Shown: one piece after another, positions 35,089 to 43,377 of the stretch
Numbering within the stretch: position 1 is the stretch's first letter
How the letters are laid out: each line of letters begins with the position of its first letter
Origin: Gemmatimonadaceae bacterium
Lineage (GTDB): Bacteria; Gemmatimonadota; Gemmatimonadetes; Gemmatimonadales; Gemmatimonadaceae
Direction of reading: 5' to 3'
Assembly: GCA_040882285.1 (NCBI GenBank)
Contig: JBBEBQ010000006.1
Coordinates: 93,018-157,017, forward strand
Length of the DNA stretch: 64,000 bases
The notes under the pieces: generated by a model
Told to the model about the DNA's origin: nothing
The model's database searches: none
The model's input: the letters and a program-made list of their open reading frames with translations, nothing else
Program-made: the position numbers and the translations under genes

Positions 35089-36955
35089 ACCAAGAGCGCT
35101 CTTGGCTATTGGCTGTTGGCTGTTGGCTACGGCGTGTGCCGCTGCCCCGCGGGGTTCGGCGACGCTGAGCGAGGCGAACATCCGCGAGTACGCGATGCTG
35201 CTGCGCATGGCGGACTCGCGGATGCTCGACACGGCAGTCGTCGATCGCGGGCTGGCGTCGAGCTCGAGCGCGGTGCGCGCCGAAGCGGCCCGGGCCATCG
35301 GCCAGATCGGGCGCGCCGCGGCGGCGCCACGGGTCGCGGTATTGCGCCCGCTACTGCGTGGCACGAGCGCGAGCGTCGCGGCCCAGGCCGCGTATTCGCT
35401 GGGCTTGCTGCGGGACAGCGCGAGCACCGCGGATCTCGTGGAGGCGTTGACCTGGTTCGCGCCGGTTTCGCGCGAGGCGGCGTGGGCACTCGGACAGCTC
35501 GGCAACGCGGTCCGTACTGCGATCGTCGACGCGCTCGCCCGCGGCCACGAGGACCCGGCCACGCGCGTGCAGCTCCTGCTCGCGGCGGCGAAGCTGAGTC
35601 CCGTTCCGGCGCAGTCGGTCATCGAATATTTCGACGACGAGCATCCTTCGGTCGTGTGGGCGGCGGCGTACGCGATCTCCCGTACCCGAACCGTCACCGG
35701 ACTGAGCGCGCTGTGGGCGCTCGGCGATTCACTGGTGGCGAACAGGCCGGTCCGTCCGGGCTCCGATACTCTGGCTGCCTCCTTCGACGCGAGCCGCGGG
35801 GCGTTCATCGACCCGGAGAGCGCGCCATACCGGATACGGGCGGAGATCGCCCGCGTGCTCACCCGGTCGGCAGCGGGGGATTCATTGGCGAGCCGGGCAA
35901 TTCCGTCGCTGGCGCAGTACGCGCGCGACCCGCACCCGCACGTCCGCATCAATGCGATACGGTCGCTCGGCAGCTACGGTGCGCGCGCGAGGGCGCACCT
36001 GGTGTCCGGCGCGCGCGATCCCGATGCGAACGTGCGGATCGCGGCCGCGCAGAGCCTCGCCGCCGTGCGCGATTCGGCGGACGTTCCCTGGCAGGAGCTG
36101 TGGGCGGTGGATACCGGCTTCACGTTCCGGCGGAGCTTGCTGGAGGCGTCCCTTCGGTTCGGTGTGGAGCTGCCGGCGGTTGCGTCCTGGAGCGGTGACA
36201 CGGAATGGCGCAGGAGGGCCGCCGTCGCCGCCGCGGCCGGCGGCGCGCCCACCGGCGAGCAGAGTCTGCGCATCGCGGAGCCGCTGCTCTCCGACAGCGA
36301 CGCGCGCGTGCGAGGGGCGGCGCTGAGCGGGATCGCATCGGATACGGGCCGGATCACGCCGCGGGTACGCGAGCTGTTGAATCTGGCCGCGGCCGATCCC
36401 GATCGGATGGTCTCCGAGCGGGCGCGGGCGACGCTGTCGCGCCGCGCGGAGGACGAGAGCGAGAGCGCGGCGCCGGTGCGGGACGTGAACTGGTACGTCG
36501 ACGTTGTGCGGACGATCGTCGCGCCCGCGCTCGACGGCAGGCCGGTGCGGGCGACGTTCACTACGGAGCGCGGTCCGATCGTAGTCGAGTTCTTCGGCGT
36601 GGAAGCGCCGTTGACCGTGAAGAACTTTCTCGATCTCGCGCGCGGCGGGACGTTTCGCGGAACACGCTTCCACCGCGTGGTTCCGAATTTCGTGGTGCAG
36701 GACGGCGACCCCCGCGGCGACGGAACCGGCGGTCCGGGGTATTCGATCAGGGACGAGCTCAACCCGCATCGCTACGACCGTGGCGTGCTCGGGATGGCGC
36801 TGTCGGGCCCGGACACCGGGGGGAGTCAGTGGTTCAGCACGCATTCGCCGCAGCCGCACCTGGATGGGGGGTACACGGTGTTTGGCCGGGTCGTGTCCGG
36901 ATTCGGGGTGCTCGATCGTATCGTGCAGGGCGATTTGCTTCTGGACGTCAGATGA
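35081..36955 (+). CDS. lipoprotein with HEAT repeats fused to a cyclophilin-type peptidyl-prolyl isomerase
   Basis: 624 residues from the GTG at 35081. The lipoprotein signal MSKPRALLAIGCWLLATAC is mostly encoded by four ATTGGCT-class heptamers; lipidation would be at Cys19. Residues ~25-460 are HEAT-like helical repeats (SSAVRAEAARAIGQIGRAA, DPHPHVRINAIRSLGSYGA, DPDANVRIAAAQSLAAVRD, DSDARVRGAALSGIASDTG). The C-terminal ~150 residues form a cyclophilin domain: TTERGPIVVEFFGVEAPLTV, GTFRGTRFHRVVPNFVVQDG, GSQWFSTHSPQPHLDGGYTV and FGRVVSGFGVLDRI. A periplasmic chaperone/isomerase with a scaffold is likely. Operon with lptE-like genes suggests outer-membrane assembly. Confidence 0.88.
   Translation: MSKPRALLAIGCWLLATACAAAPRGSATLSEANIREYAMLLRMADSRMLDTAVVDRGLASSSSAVRAEAARAIGQIGRAAAAPRVAVLRPLLRGTSASVAAQAAYSLGLLRDSASTADLVEALTWFAPVSREAAWALGQLGNAVRTAIVDALARGHEDPATRVQLLLAAAKLSPVPAQSVIEYFDDEHPSVVWAAAYAISRTRTVTGLSALWALGDSLVANRPVRPGSDTLAASFDASRGAFIDPESAPYRIRAEIARVLTRSAAGDSLASRAIPSLAQYARDPHPHVRINAIRSLGSYGARARAHLVSGARDPDANVRIAAAQSLAAVRDSADVPWQELWAVDTGFTFRRSLLEASLRFGVELPAVASWSGDTEWRRRAAVAAAAGGAPTGEQSLRIAEPLLSDSDARVRGAALSGIASDTGRITPRVRELLNLAAADPDRMVSERARATLSRRAEDESESAAPVRDVNWYVDVVRTIVAPALDGRPVRATFTTERGPIVVEFFGVEAPLTVKNFLDLARGGTFRGTRFHRVVPNFVVQDGDPRGDGTGGPGYSIRDELNPHRYDRGVLGMALSGPDTGGSQWFSTHSPQPHLDGGYTVFGRVVSGFGVLDRIVQGDLLLDVR
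35101..35128 (+). repeat. ATTGGCT-class x4 inside a lipoprotein signal
   Basis: CTTGGCT, ATTGGCT, GTTGGCT, GTTGGCT in direct order. In frame they encode LAIGCWLLA, the hydrophobic core of the lipoprotein signal. Confidence 0.9.
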
Positions 36956-37632
36956 GAACTACGCTGCGTGCTGCGTGCTGCGTCCTCGCGGCAACTCGGC
37001 GTGTTCTAGATCGGAGGATTCTTTCGGCATTGTTTCTTGCAACGGCGTGCGCGCCTCCGGCGGCGGGGAGACTAGGTGGCGTGCCGGCGCCGAGCGTGGC
37101 GCTGCCGAGCTCGGAGCTGGCGCTGGGCTACCGGCAGATGGTGTTCGACTGGGAGTTCGAGCAGGGCGATGCTCGGATGCGCGGGGAAGGGGTGGTGCGA
37201 GTCGCGCCGCCGGACAGCGCCAGGCTCGACCTGTTTCTGGGCGGCGGCTTCGGGGGAGGCGCCGCGCTGCTAATCGGCGACTCGCTGCAGGCGCCGCTCG
37301 TAGAGAGCGCCAGGCGTTTGATACCACCCGCACCGATGCTTTGGGCCGCTTTGGGGCGGCTCGCCATTCCCCCGGCGGCCGACACCGCCGTTCGCGTTGA
37401 CGGGTCCGTCGTTCGGGCCGACATTGGGGCCACGCCCGTGTGGCGGGTGGAGTTTCACGGCCCCCGGCTGGCACGGCTCGACCGGATTGATGACGGACGG
37501 GTGAGGGACTTCGTCAATAGAAGGGACCGGGAGGTCGTGTACGAGTCTTTCTCGCCGCGCAGCAAGCTGACACTCAGGACCAAGCGGGATGAGCCGGTCA
37601 TGGGATTCGATGCGAAGATCTGGACTCTGTAG
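36952..37632 (+). CDS. lipoprotein of unknown function (LolB/DUF4292-like shape)
   Basis: 226 residues from the ATG at 36952, overlapping the previous stop by four bases. The first 15 residues (MRTTLRAACCVLAAT) come from three GCTGCGT units plus the composite-repeat core; a real lipobox follows at LSALFLATAC. The mature part (LALGYRQMVFDWEFEQGDAR, VVRVAPPDSARLDLFLGGGF, PAPMLWAALGRLAIP, YESFSPRSKLTLRTKRDEPV) has the alternating pattern of an 11-strand half-barrel such as LolB or DUF4292 proteins, but I see no diagnostic motif. An SD-like GGAGG at ~37013 hints that an older start was nearer the lipobox. Followed by the lptE-like gene, overlapping by 44 bp. Confidence 0.65.
   Translation: MRTTLRAACCVLAATRRVLDRRILSALFLATACAPPAAGRLGGVPAPSVALPSSELALGYRQMVFDWEFEQGDARMRGEGVVRVAPPDSARLDLFLGGGFGGGAALLIGDSLQAPLVESARRLIPPAPMLWAALGRLAIPPAADTAVRVDGSVVRADIGATPVWRVEFHGPRLARLDRIDDGRVRDFVNRRDREVVYESFSPRSKLTLRTKRDEPVMGFDAKIWTL
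36963..36993 (+). repeat. GCTGCGT x3 + core fragment at a gene start
   Basis: Three perfect GCTGCGT units (36963-36983) and CCTCGCGGCA, the beginning of the composite element at 3041. Located three codons after an ATG and translated as LRAACCVLAA. Confidence 0.9.
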
Positions 37633-38101
37633 CGTCGCGCTTCTGCTGACAGCCGGCTGCGTCTACGGCTTCGCCGGCGGCGGCCTGCCCGCGCACGTCA
37701 AGACCATTGCCGTCATCCCCTTCGATAACGAGACGACGAGCTCCGAGATCCAGCGCGAGCTGGTGGACGCGTTCCGCGCCGGACTGCGCGACCGGCTCGG
37801 CGTGCGCGAAGCGCCCGAAGCGCGCGCGAATGCGATAGTGCGGGGCACCATCCAGCGGTACGAAGTGGACATTCCGGTCGCGTACTCCGCGGACAACCGC
37901 GCCACGACCACGGCATTGCGGATGCTGCAGATCGTCGTCGACCTCGAGCTCGTGGACCAGGTGACAGGCGAGACTCTCTGGGAGCGGAAAGGCTTCACCG
38001 CCGACGCGAAGTACGAGGAGCGGGGTGAGCCGGCCGCGCGCAAGGAAGCGATCGGCCGCGTCGTCAACGCGCTGGTGGAAGGCGCGCAATCGCAGTGGTG
38101 A
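37589..38101 (+). CDS. LptE-like LPS-assembly lipoprotein
   Basis: 170 residues (ATG 37589; ATG 37610 is equally possible). Lipoprotein signal CSVALLLTAGCVYGF. The mature region HVKTIAVIPFDNETTSSEIQ, RELVDAFRAGLRDRLGV, NAIVRGTIQRYEVDIPVAYS and LVDQVTGETLWERKGFTADA matches the LptE/LPS-assembly lipoprotein family, which plugs the LptD barrel and helps insert LPS in the outer leaflet. lpxH and rfaE2 nearby fit. LptD itself is not in the window. Confidence 0.8.
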   Translation: MSRSWDSMRRSGLCSVALLLTAGCVYGFAGGGLPAHVKTIAVIPFDNETTSSEIQRELVDAFRAGLRDRLGVREAPEARANAIVRGTIQRYEVDIPVAYSADNRATTTALRMLQIVVDLELVDQVTGETLWERKGFTADAKYEERGEPAARKEAIGRVVNALVEGAQSQW

Positions 38102-38481
38102 CACGCACGGGGACCGGGCGCGTCGCGCGGGGCCGCCGCGGCGGTGGAGCGATGGGATGCCTCGTCCCACTGCTCATCGTCACCATCATCGGATACTTCG
38201 CCGCGCACGCCAGCGACGCGGCCCTGAGGTACTACCGCTTCCGCGACGGCATGCAGCAGGAAGCGCGCTTCGCGCACCGGCCGACGCGAACCGACGACTA
38301 CATCAAGACCCGGCTGCGCTCCATGGCCGACTCTCTCGAGGTGCCGCTTGAAGGCAGTCAGATCAATGTCCGCCGGACCGAGCAGCGCATCCGAATCTCC
38401 GCGGATTATTCCGAGACGATCGACTTCCTGATTTTCTCCAAGCGGTTCGACCTCCACCCGATGGTCGAGCGGACGTTTTGA
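38098..38481 (+). CDS. small single-span membrane protein
   Basis: 127 residues from the GTG at 38098 (GTGA overlap with the previous stop); GTG 38095 and ATG 38149 are alternatives. A basic Gly/Arg leader precedes one membrane span (MGCLVPLLIVTIIGYFAAHA). A periplasmic domain of ~95 residues follows: RYYRFRDGMQQEARFAHRPT, TDDYIKTRLRSMADSLEVPL and RIRISADYSETIDFLIFSKR. The alpha-beta pattern resembles small DUF4845-like proteins, but I do not recognise it firmly. Cotranscribed in the envelope operon. Confidence 0.7.
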   Translation: MTRTGTGRVARGRRGGGAMGCLVPLLIVTIIGYFAAHASDAALRYYRFRDGMQQEARFAHRPTRTDDYIKTRLRSMADSLEVPLEGSQINVRRTEQRIRISADYSETIDFLIFSKRFDLHPMVERTF

Positions 38482-38969
38482 CGGGGACGCCCTTCGACCC
38501 CGCGCGCAAGATCATGAGCTGGCCCGAGGCCGCACGCTGGCGCGAGTCGCTCGAGGGCGCGCTCGTCTTCACCAACGGCGTGTTCGACCTGCTCCACCCC
38601 GGTCACATAGAAATCCTCGCTGCCGCGCGGCGGGAGGGCGCGGCCCTGCTGGTCGGACTCAACTCCGACGATTCCGTCCGGCGGCTCAAGGGACCGACGC
38701 GTCCCGTGCGCGGCGAGACCGACCGCGCGCTCGTGCTGGCCGCGCTCGAGGCCGTCGATGCCGTGGTGGTGTTCGAGCACGATACCCCGCTCGAGCTCAT
38801 CCGCCATCTGCGCCCGGCGGTCGTCGTGAAGGGCGGCGATTACCGGCGCGAGACCATCGTCGGCGCGGACGAGGTTACGGCGTGGGGCGGCCGCGTGATC
38901 GTGGTGCCGTTGAGGGAAGGGCATTCTACCACCGGCACGATCGACGCGCTGCGGCGCGGAGCCGTCTGA
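38478..38969 (+). CDS. rfaE2: D-glycero-beta-D-manno-heptose 1-phosphate adenylyltransferase
   Basis: 163 residues from the TTG at 38478 (overlap TTGA); it keeps the conserved KI just before the core, which a start at ATG 38514 would lose. Nucleotidyltransferase motifs: LVFTNGVFDLLHPGHIEILA (HxGH), LLVGLNSDDSVRRLKGPTRP, FEHDTPLELIRHLRPAVVVK and GGDYRRETIVG, ending in the STTGTI block. Forms ADP-heptose for the LPS core. It corresponds to the C-terminal half of HldE; the kinase half is not in the window. Confidence 0.93.
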   Translation: MTGTPFDPARKIMSWPEAARWRESLEGALVFTNGVFDLLHPGHIEILAAARREGAALLVGLNSDDSVRRLKGPTRPVRGETDRALVLAALEAVDAVVVFEHDTPLELIRHLRPAVVVKGGDYRRETIVGADEVTAWGGRVIVVPLREGHSTTGTIDALRRGAV

Positions 38970-38986
38970 AGCCGGCCGGCCGGAGC

Positions 38987-39613
38987 GTGAACGACCGCGT
39001 CCTGCTGATCGCGACGCGGAGCGAGGACAAGGTCCGCGAGATCGTTCCGCTGCTGCGTCACCTGCCGGTACGCATTCTCAGCCTGGCCGAAGCGGGGATC
39101 CCGCTGGCCCCGGCCGAAGGGTCGATCGAGCGGTTCGACACCTTCGAGGAAAACGCCGCGGCGAAGGCCAGGTACTTCTTCGTCGCGAGCGCGGGGATGC
39201 CGACGGTGGCGGACGACTCCGGCCTGGCCGTGGACGCGCTCGGGGGAGCGCCCGGCGTGCACAGCAAGCGTTGGGCGAACCGTCCCGAGCTCGACGGCAA
39301 AGCGCTGGACGAGGCGAACAACCTGCGCCTGCTGGAGGCCCTGCAGGGCTCGGCGAGTCGAAGCGCCAGGTACGTTTGCGTGGCTGCCTTCGCCGATGCC
39401 GGGACTACGATTGCCGCCCGGGGCGAGACCACCGGCGAGATCACGGCCGCCGCGCGCGGCAGCGCGGGCTTCGGGTATGACCCTTATTTTCTGTCAGACG
39501 ATCTCGGCTGCACTTTCGGCGAAGCCGCCCCGGCGGAGAAGAGTCGCGTGTCCCATCGGGGGCGCGCGTTCCGGAAGCTCGCGGAGGAGCTGAGCGCCCA
39601 TTTCAGTGACTAG
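38987..39613 (+). CDS. rdgB: XTP/dITP diphosphatase (RdgB/HAM1)
   Basis: 208 residues from the GTG at 38987, with CCGGAG just upstream. Motifs: LLIATRSEDKVREIVPLL (N-terminal T-x-N/S-x-x-K type), TFEENAAAKARYFFVASAGM, VADDSGLAVDALGGAPGVHS, GSAGFGYDPYFLSDDLGCTF, AEKSRVSHRGRAFRKLAEEL. It removes deaminated purine nucleotides such as dITP and XTP from the pool. Its TAG stop (39611-39613) lies in a GTGACTA array. Confidence 0.95.
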   Translation: MNDRVLLIATRSEDKVREIVPLLRHLPVRILSLAEAGIPLAPAEGSIERFDTFEENAAAKARYFFVASAGMPTVADDSGLAVDALGGAPGVHSKRWANRPELDGKALDEANNLRLLEALQGSASRSARYVCVAAFADAGTTIAARGETTGEITAAARGSAGFGYDPYFLSDDLGCTFGEAAPAEKSRVSHRGRAFRKLAEELSAHFSD

Positions 39614-39646
39614 CCACTAGTCACTAGTCACTAGTCACTAGTCACC
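39606..39646 (+). repeat. GTGACTA/GTCACTA-class array of five units
   Basis: GTGACTA, GCCACTA, then three GTCACTA units and GTCACC. It starts inside the last codons of rdgB, supplies its stop and ends ten bases before the next ATG. Confidence 0.9.
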
Positions 39647-39655
39647 TTTCGCAAC

Positions 39656-40471
39656 ATGTCCAGAAAGCTGCTCGCACTGCTCTGCGCCATCCCGCTGCTC
39701 TCCTGCTCGTCGGTGCGGCCGGCGCCGGAGCAGATAGTCAACGTCCTCGTGTACAACATTCACGCGGGGAAGGACGCGAAGGGCGCGGGCAACCTCCCGC
39801 GCGTCGCGGAGCTCGTGCGAGCGACCGGGGCGGACGTGGCGCTGCTGCAGGAGGTCGACATCAACACCCGCCGCTCCGGCAGAGTCGATCAACCCTCGGT
39901 CCTCTCCGAGCTGACCGGGATGCGGCCGGTTTTCGGCAAGACGCTGGACTACGACGGCGGACAATACGGCATCGCCGTGCTGACTCGCTGGCCGGTGACG
40001 CATGACACGCTGTTCCGACTGCGCGTCACGCCCCGCCAGGAGCGCGCCGGCGGATCGTACGAGCCGCGCGGGGTGCTGCACGTGCTGATCGCCACGCCGC
40101 ACGGACCGCTGCACATTCTCAATACGCATCTCGATCCCTCGGCGAACGACGGGTTCCGAAGGCAGGAGGCAGCTACGGTGCTGCGGCTCGCGGATCAGCT
40201 GCGCAGCAGCGGAGAGACGGTCTTCATCGGCGGCGACCTCAACTCCAATCCCGACTCGCGCGTGCTGGAAATGTTCATCGATGCCGGCTGGAACGACGCC
40301 TGGGACGGGTGCGGCGAGGGAGAGGGGAAGACGTTCCCCTACGACACGCCCGTCAAGCGGATCGACTACCTTCTCCTCGGACCTGCCGCGACGTGTGTAT
40401 GGACGGAAGTGCTCGCTACGGACGCGTCGGATCACCGCCCGATCGTCTTCCACATAAGGATGGATCGCTGA
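39656..40471 (+). CDS. endonuclease/exonuclease/phosphatase-fold lipoprotein
   Basis: 271 residues. Lipoprotein signal MSRKLLALLCAIPLLSC. EEP-fold motifs: NVLVYNIHAGKDAKG (Asn), VALLQEVDINTRRSG (Glu), LHILNTHLDPSANDGFRR (Asn-His), VFIGGDLNSNPDS (Asp, Asn) and ATDASDHRPIVFHIR (Asp-His). The set is complete for a Mg2+-dependent phosphodiesterase or phosphatase; the substrate could be nucleic acid, a phospholipid or a sugar phosphate. Lipid-anchored, so periplasmic or on the surface. Overlaps the GH3 gene by one base. Confidence 0.88.
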   Translation: MSRKLLALLCAIPLLSCSSVRPAPEQIVNVLVYNIHAGKDAKGAGNLPRVAELVRATGADVALLQEVDINTRRSGRVDQPSVLSELTGMRPVFGKTLDYDGGQYGIAVLTRWPVTHDTLFRLRVTPRQERAGGSYEPRGVLHVLIATPHGPLHILNTHLDPSANDGFRRQEAATVLRLADQLRSSGETVFIGGDLNSNPDSRVLEMFIDAGWNDAWDGCGEGEGKTFPYDTPVKRIDYLLLGPAATCVWTEVLATDASDHRPIVFHIRMDR

Positions 40472-42366
40472 TGCGCCGCTTCGTGAACGTGCCCGGAATC
40501 CTGCTCCTGCCCTTCATCGCGGCCGCATGCTCGGCGGTACAGCAGGGGAGCACATCGGCGCCCGGTGCCGTCGTCACGGGAGACGCGCTTCCCGCCGCGG
40601 AGGCCACCGCGACGTACCCGCTCGGCCCGGCGAAGCCCGGAGCCGGCTCTCCGCTCACGGCGGCGGAGCAGGAATGGGTCGAGCGTACTCTCGCGTCGCT
40701 GAGTTCGCGCGAGCGCATCGCGCAGCTCATCATGCCGTGGGTGGGCGGGGGCTACGTGGCCGAGGGATCGCCCGACTTCGAGCAGGTTCGCAAGTGGGTG
40801 GAAGAGGATCAGGTCGGGGGTCTCGTGCTCTCGATCGGAAGCCCGCTGTCCTACGCGCTGAAGCTCAACGCGCTGCAGCGGCGCGCCGATGTTCCTCTCC
40901 TGATCGCGTCGGACATGGAGAACGGGCCGGGGATGCGGCTCGGCAATAGCTACGCGTTCCCCTCGATGCTGCCGCAGGGTGGAGGCACCGTTTTCCCACC
41001 GGTCATGGCGCTGGGCGCTACGCGCTCGCCCGACCTGGCCTTCGAGCTGGGCAAGGTGCTCGGGCTCGAGGCGCGCGCGGTCGGCGTGCACCTCGCGTTC
41101 GGCCCCGTGCTCGACGTGAACTCCAATCCGCTCAACCCGGTCATCAACACGCGCTCGTTCGGGGAGAACCCGGAGCTCGTGTCGGCGCTGGCGACGGCGT
41201 ACGTGCGCGGGGCGCGCTCCGCCGGGCTGATGACCACCGCCAAGCATTTCCCGGGACACGGCGACACGCACGTCGACTCGCACATTTCGCTGCCCACGAT
41301 CGACGCGAATCGCGCGCGGCTGGACACGGTCGACCTGGTGCCGTTCCGCGCCGCGGCCGATGCGGGGATCGACGCGGTGATGACGGCGCATATCGCGGTG
41401 CCGGCGATCGAAGGCGACACGGCGCCGCCGGCGACGCTGTCGCGCGTGTTCATGACCGACATCCTTCGGACCGACCTCGGCTTCCGCGGGCTGCTGGTTA
41501 CGGACGCGATGACGATGGGCGCCGTCGCCAGGCGGTACGGCGCGACGGAGCCGCTGCTGCTCGCGCTCGAGGCCGGCGCGGACGTGCTGCTCATGCCCCG
41601 GAACGTGACTGACGCGATCGCGACGGTTGCGTCCGCGGTAGCGGCGGGGCGAATCGCGCCCGCGCGCATCGACCTCTCGGTCCGGAAGATCCTCGAGATG
41701 AAGGTGCGGGCCGGGCTGCATCGCGGCCGGATCGTCGAGCTGGATTCGATTCCGACGATCGTCAACGTGCCCGCGCATGTGGCGACGGCCGCGGCCATCG
41801 CGGAGAAATCGGTCGTGCTTGCGCGCGACAGCACTGGCGCGGTCCCGCTCGCGCGCGGCGCGCGGCTGCTCTCGCTGACGTACGCGGAGGCCGACGACCC
41901 GATCGCCGGCCGGGTCTTCGATCCCGAGCTTCGCTCGGGCGGCCACGCGGTGACCTCCGCTCGGGTGGGGTCGCAGACGGGCAAGGCTGAGTACGCCGTG
42001 CTGCTCGCGCGAATCGACAGTGTCGACGCGGTCGTGATCTCGGCGTACGTGTCGCCCCGCGCGTACGGTGGCTCGGTCGGCGCCGAGCCGGGGTTCTCCC
42101 GGTTCGTGCGCGACCTCGCGGCGCGCAAGCGGCCGGTGATCGCGGTGTCGTTCGGCAGTCCGTATCTGTTGAGCTATTTCCCCGGCGTCCACGCGTACAT
42201 GCTCGCCTGGGGCGGGGCGCCCGTCAGCCAGACGGCGGCGGCGCGGGCGCTGCTCGGGCGGGCGCCGATCACCGGCAAGCTGCCAGTGTCGATTCCGCCG
42301 TACAACAGTTACGGCGACGGGCTGATGCGCGAGGCACGCCAGCCCGGCGGTCGCCGCACTCGATGA
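40471..42366 (+). CDS. glycoside hydrolase family 3 lipoprotein (NagZ-type beta-N-acetylhexosaminidase)
   Basis: 631 residues from the ATG at 40471. Lipobox LPFIAAAC. The GH3 N-terminal barrel has ERIAQLIMPWVGGGYVAEGS, PLLIASDMENGPGMRLGNSY, FGPVLDVNSNPLNPVINTRS and the NagZ loop TTAKHFPGHGDTHVDSHISL (Asp-His pair). The nucleophile Asp is in GLLVTDAMTMGAV. A second GH3 domain follows (about 430-620). NagZ-type enzymes remove beta-GlcNAc in wall recycling; export and the extra domain suggest an extracytoplasmic scavenging role. Stop overlaps the next start. Confidence 0.92.
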   Translation: MRRFVNVPGILLLPFIAAACSAVQQGSTSAPGAVVTGDALPAAEATATYPLGPAKPGAGSPLTAAEQEWVERTLASLSSRERIAQLIMPWVGGGYVAEGSPDFEQVRKWVEEDQVGGLVLSIGSPLSYALKLNALQRRADVPLLIASDMENGPGMRLGNSYAFPSMLPQGGGTVFPPVMALGATRSPDLAFELGKVLGLEARAVGVHLAFGPVLDVNSNPLNPVINTRSFGENPELVSALATAYVRGARSAGLMTTAKHFPGHGDTHVDSHISLPTIDANRARLDTVDLVPFRAAADAGIDAVMTAHIAVPAIEGDTAPPATLSRVFMTDILRTDLGFRGLLVTDAMTMGAVARRYGATEPLLLALEAGADVLLMPRNVTDAIATVASAVAAGRIAPARIDLSVRKILEMKVRAGLHRGRIVELDSIPTIVNVPAHVATAAAIAEKSVVLARDSTGAVPLARGARLLSLTYAEADDPIAGRVFDPELRSGGHAVTSARVGSQTGKAEYAVLLARIDSVDAVVISAYVSPRAYGGSVGAEPGFSRFVRDLAARKRPVIAVSFGSPYLLSYFPGVHAYMLAWGGAPVSQTAAARALLGRAPITGKLPVSIPPYNSYGDGLMREARQPGGRRTR

Positions 42367-43343
42367 CCCGCGCGGCGGGCGGCGAGCATGGCGTGCTCGT
42401 GGATCTCGACGACGTGCGCGCGGCCGCCGCGGCGCTCCGAGGCGTGGCGGTGCGCACGCCGCTGCTGCGTGACGAAGTCGTCTCGGATCAGACGGGACAC
42501 CCCATCTGGCTGAAGCCCGAGGTCCTGCAGCGCAGCGGGACGTTCAAGTTTCGCGGCGCGTACACGTTCCTGAGCCGGCTCGATCCGGCGGCGCGGGCGC
42601 GGGGCGTGATCGCGCCGTCGTCGGGCAATCACGCGCAGGGCGTCGCGATGGCCGCCAAGGTGTTCGGCGTGCAGGCCACGGTGGTCATGCCGGAGACGGC
42701 GACCGAGGCCAAACGCGGCGGCGCGGAGCGGCTCGGCGCCAGGGTGATCCTGCACGGCACGACTTCGCATGAGCGCACCGAGCTGGCCCACAGCATCGCG
42801 GCCCGCGACGGGCTGACGATAGTGCATCCGTACAACGACAACGCCGTCATCGCCGGCCAGGGTACGGTCGGTACCGAGATTCACGAAGACCTGCCGGACG
42901 TGGATTCCGTGCTCGTGCAGGTGGGTGGAGGCGGACTGCTCGCGGGGATCGCGGTTGCGATCAAGGCGCTCTCGCCGTCTACGCGGGTCATCGGCATCGA
43001 GCCCGAGCGGACGCCCAAGCTGTCCAAAGCCCGCGCGGCTGGGAAGCCGGTGCGGCTCGAGCATCAGCAGGGGCTCGCCGACGGACTGCTGGTCGCCGAG
43101 ATCGGCGACATTCCCTTTCAGCACCATCAGGCGTACGTCGACGAGGTCGTCACCGTGGCGGACGCCGACATCGTGCGCGCCATGCGCCACCTGCTCGATC
43201 GCGGGAAGCTGGTGGTCGAGCCGAGCGGCGCCATTACCGTGGCGGCGCTGATGACCGGCGCGGTGCGGCCGCGCGGCCCGACCGTTGCCGTGTTGAGCGG
43301 GGGGAACATCGAGTGGTCCGCTCTCACCAAGCTATTTGCGTGA
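42363..43343 (+). CDS. threonine/serine dehydratase family PLP enzyme (IlvA/TdcB-like, catabolic length)
   Basis: 326 residues. The PLP Lys lies in LQRSGTFKFRGAYTFLSRLD; the phosphate-binding and Asn loop is SSGNHAQGVAMAAKVFGVQA; the Gly-rich loop is VLVQVGGGGLLAGIAVAIKA. The end is SGGNIEWSALTKLF. The length fits a single-domain enzyme without the ACT-like regulatory domain of biosynthetic IlvA. Products would be 2-oxobutyrate or pyruvate plus ammonia via aminoacrylate, the RidA substrate. A racemase or related activity cannot be excluded. Confidence 0.88.
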   Translation: MTRAAGGEHGVLVDLDDVRAAAAALRGVAVRTPLLRDEVVSDQTGHPIWLKPEVLQRSGTFKFRGAYTFLSRLDPAARARGVIAPSSGNHAQGVAMAAKVFGVQATVVMPETATEAKRGGAERLGARVILHGTTSHERTELAHSIAARDGLTIVHPYNDNAVIAGQGTVGTEIHEDLPDVDSVLVQVGGGGLLAGIAVAIKALSPSTRVIGIEPERTPKLSKARAAGKPVRLEHQQGLADGLLVAEIGDIPFQHHQAYVDEVVTVADADIVRAMRHLLDRGKLVVEPSGAITVAALMTGAVRPRGPTVAVLSGGNIEWSALTKLFA

Positions 43344-43377
43344 GTTGTCAGCCGAAGTCACCAACCGTGGAGGAATG

